Below, in pieces: positions 62,118-64,000 of a stretch of 64,000 nt of DNA. Origin of the DNA: Candidatus Omnitrophota bacterium (lineage in GTDB: Bacteria > Omnitrophota > Gorgyraeia > Zapsychrales > Zapsychraceae); NCBI GenBank assembly GCA_020429915.1, contig JAGQKV010000013.1, positions 76,669-140,668 on the forward strand, read 5' to 3'. A program made the position numbers and the translations under genes. The notes beneath the pieces were generated by a model. That model did no database searches, had not been told where the DNA came from, and was given only the letters and a program-made list of their open reading frames with translations. Positions within the stretch are counted from its first letter, which is position 1. Each line of letters begins with the position of its first letter.

Positions 62118-62678
62118 ATGACCTATCCGGATTCCCTGCGCGGGATCGCGCTGATCATCATTTCCAGTTTTATTACCATTTACGGGATCGTCGGAGGTAT
62201 CTCCCAGATCTCGGGACAGATGTACCGTGACGATTTGGTGTATCCCGTCAGTCTACAGAATCCCGGCAAAGAATTGCAGACGGCGCTGCTTACCGTGGAC
62301 CGCGACGAGACCCGCTCGCTTTGGCTCCGGGTGCCGGACCGGCGCATTGAAAACCGGGATCTGCAGTTTCAACTCCGGTTGATTGACGACGCGGGCAACA
62401 CCGTGTCCGATTGGAGTGAGGATTTTCGGTTGGGTTACCTGCGTAACAGCTCCGGCCGCAGGCAATATTACCGCATCGGCCAGCATGATTTCACCTCGGG
62501 ATTCACCGGATATTTCCGATATGCCACCGGCGGCTCATGGAGGCCGACTTACAACGGAGTGCTGGTATTAAGGGATAAAGGGCAGGGGGCCGTCCCTTAC
62601 AAATTTCTGGGGGTGATCGGGGTCGGTGTGATGATCCTCATCATCGGTTTGAGGCAATTGCCGACATCCACCAAGTAG
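62118..62678 (+). CDS. Membrane protein with a periplasmic beta domain
   Basis: This 186-residue protein has two membrane helices, near 8-30 and 162-178, and a beta-rich domain between them (TALLTVDRDETRSLWLRVP, FQLRLIDDAGNTV). The middle domain is likely outside the inner membrane. A purine-rich site precedes the start. No family is recognised. Confidence 0.7.
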   Translation: MTYPDSLRGIALIIISSFITIYGIVGGISQISGQMYRDDLVYPVSLQNPGKELQTALLTVDRDETRSLWLRVPDRRIENRDLQFQLRLIDDAGNTVSDWSEDFRLGYLRNSSGRRQYYRIGQHDFTSGFTGYFRYATGGSWRPTYNGVLVLRDKGQGAVPYKFLGVIGVGVMILIIGLRQLPTSTK

Positions 62679-62702
62679 CCGTTTTAATCACTGGACTGCC
62701 AA

Positions 62703-62975
62703 ATGTCAGGAAATCCGCTCTTAAAACCCAAGAAAAATACGCTCGAGTCTATCAGCAATGTCTTTTTCGTGATCGCATTGGTTCTCACCGTCGGGTATTT
62801 CAGTCTGGCCGTGATTGCGGTGCGTCAAAAACAGGGCCAGTACAAGGATCTTTACCGCCGCGGGATGATTACCAAGCAGGACTTTGAGTACCGGATGGAA
62901 GATACCACCTACCTGCGCATGATGCTTCATCCGCAAGATATCATCCCCTTTGAGAAATACTTCGGATCCCGATAA
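62703..62975 (+). CDS. Small single-pass membrane protein
   Basis: This 90-residue protein has one helix (about 19-42) and a charged C-terminal part with QGQYKDLYRRGMITKQDFEYRM. It lies close behind the previous gene and is probably in the same operon. Function unknown. Confidence 0.6.
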   Translation: MSGNPLLKPKKNTLESISNVFFVIALVLTVGYFSLAVIAVRQKQGQYKDLYRRGMITKQDFEYRMEDTTYLRMMLHPQDIIPFEKYFGSR

Positions 62976-63025
62976 TCGGCGTTTGTTTTCCCGGTATACT
63001 CGTCACAAGCCAGGGAGGGTTGACC

Positions 63026-63424
63026 ATGTTAATCATATGGCGCGGGTGGGGGTGGATCGTGATTGCGATTGCCGTTGCCGCTTTTCTTGGGGCCGAATGG
63101 GCGGTGGAAACCGTGACGGGTGACGAGCAGTATTATCAGAATCACGAATGGACCAAACACCTGGCCGTTGCCGTGGTGTGTTTTGTTACCATGTTTACGG
63201 GATTCTATCTCAATCACTTCAGGCGCCTGCGCCGTGATGAATTGACCGGAGAAGTCACCGCCTTGTATCCCGCCCACACGCTTTACTATATTCCCATCGA
63301 ATACTGGTCGTTGATCATCGTGATGTTTTTTGCGGGTGCCCAATTTCTGACTGAGCGCGAATTCGACCGGATCGAGGCGCAGCCCGCAGCTGAGAATCAG
63401 CTTAAGAAAAAGGTAAGCCCGTGA
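63026..63424 (+). CDS. Small membrane protein
   Basis: From the ATG at 63026, six bases after AGGGAGGG, this is 132 residues with three membrane segments (about 7-24, 46-64 and 92-108). It is acidic and short at the C-terminus. I recognise no family. An 11-codon frame (GTG at 63421) overlaps its stop and may be the remains of another gene. Confidence 0.65.
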   Translation: MLIIWRGWGWIVIAIAVAAFLGAEWAVETVTGDEQYYQNHEWTKHLAVAVVCFVTMFTGFYLNHFRRLRRDELTGEVTALYPAHTLYYIPIEYWSLIIVMFFAGAQFLTEREFDRIEAQPAAENQLKKKVSP

Positions 63425-63513
63425 CCCGCGATGAATGGGAACAGATCCTCGATTAAAAGTAGATGTGCCGTACACGGCGGCCTTCTTAACGTACTCATGG
63501 GGAGGCCGGACAA

Positions 63514-64000
63514 GTGGATTCACTGTTTTCAGTGCTGATGCTCATCGCCGTCGGAATCGTTCTGCTAGCGGTGCCGCTGGTTTGGCTGGCCGTGCGCGAA
63601 GTCGGTAAGAGTTATCGAATGTTTCACGAACTGGCCGTCCGCTACTCGGGCCGGGTCACCAAATTGCCCTTCGGTGCCGTGATCGGTTTGGAAGAAGGGA
63701 GAGAGGCCCGGATTTACGTTTTGCAGGGAACGATAAACTATGTGCTGCGCATTAATCTCATGTCAAATCCGGATGTGCTTCTCGTTCGACGGCCCAAGTA
63801 CTTACAGGCATTATCCGTCCCGAGATGCGGGTTGAAAAGGCGACAAATCCTGTTTCAGGAATTATTTGATGAAGCGTATACGCTGCACGCTGCGGATGAA
63901 GAATGGGCGCGCCAAATATTTGATGCCGAGCTGCGGGATCGCCTCGCAAAGGAAGGGCGCGTCGTCCGCCTGATCGTTCGCGGGCGCAAGATATCCGCCC
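63514..64000 (+). CDS. Membrane-anchored protein (partial, 3' end outside window)
   Basis: A GTG at 63514, after GGGGAGG, opens a frame that runs to the right edge (162 residues seen). It has one N-terminal helix (about 3-25) followed by a soluble domain, with REVGKSYRMFHELA and LRINLMSNPDVLLV. It looks like the start of a DUF3137-like protein, but I cannot confirm this. Confidence 0.65.
   Translation, partial: MDSLFSVLMLIAVGIVLLAVPLVWLAVREVGKSYRMFHELAVRYSGRVTKLPFGAVIGLEEGREARIYVLQGTINYVLRINLMSNPDVLLVRRPKYLQALSVPRCGLKRRQILFQELFDEAYTLHAADEEWARQIFDAELRDRLAKEGRVVRLIVRGRKISA

Noticed and set aside
63421..63456. Eleven-codon frame starting GTG at the end of the right-hand small gene
   Set aside because: It is too short to support as a gene; it may be the remains of one.

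Overview
The window looks like a piece of a Gram-negative bacterial chromosome of fairly high GC content. Two PEP-CTERM proteins, many Sec signal peptides and lipoproteins, a dockerin-bearing protein and three very large multidomain proteins point to the PVC superphylum, most likely Candidatus Omnitrophota. This is an inference from gene content; the window has no rRNA or marker gene to confirm it.

Positions 1-15,500 are mostly minus strand. A partial membrane protein fusing an HEFGH metallopeptidase to a DUF58 domain (open at the left edge) is translationally coupled to a LamG protein. Then come two PEP-CTERM proteins, a LysE-type exporter, a set of exported or lipid-anchored proteins including two paralogues, a transglutaminase-like lipoprotein, an ammonium transporter whose leader looks like a transcription attenuator, a GNAT acetyltransferase, a GIY-YIG endonuclease embedded in repeats, and tRNA-Asn(GTT).

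Positions 15,600-33,500 are mostly plus strand. They hold a polytopic GT-C-like pair, a TPR protein, a DUF3857/transglutaminase protein, an ABC-2 exporter, three exported proteins ending in one with a dockerin, a GbsR-type regulator with paired operator palindromes next to a ferritin-like/kinase-like/small membrane protein operon, an NAGPA-like protein, a 2OG-Fe(II) oxygenase, and a HupE/UreJ-type transporter cluster with a FetB-type permease.

Positions 33,500-62,000 hold the most striking content: three giant proteins (about 4,028, 1,731 and 1,637 residues). Each has a signal peptide, a shared N-terminal domain of about 300 residues ending in a YFSGG motif, a variable carbohydrate-metabolism core, and a shared C-terminal signature (GGIDLN, then GF[VT]PVIIN). 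The cores are: (1) GH13-like, GlgB branching enzyme, two glycogen-synthase-like GT5 modules, a P-loop module and MalQ; (2) a GT35 phosphorylase-like module lacking the PLP lysine; (3) a PTS enzyme I/PEP-utilising-like module with Ser in place of the catalytic Cys. Genes 1 and 2 share a conserved leader, and gene 3 overlaps gene 2. Between them lie a PhoD-like phosphatase, a sulfotransferase, and an Asp/Glu racemase with an ATP-grasp-like protein. Together they look like an envelope-directed alpha-glucan system that has not been described to my knowledge.

The right end carries small membrane proteins and one partial membrane protein open at the edge. No CRISPR array, insertion sequence, rRNA or replication origin was seen.
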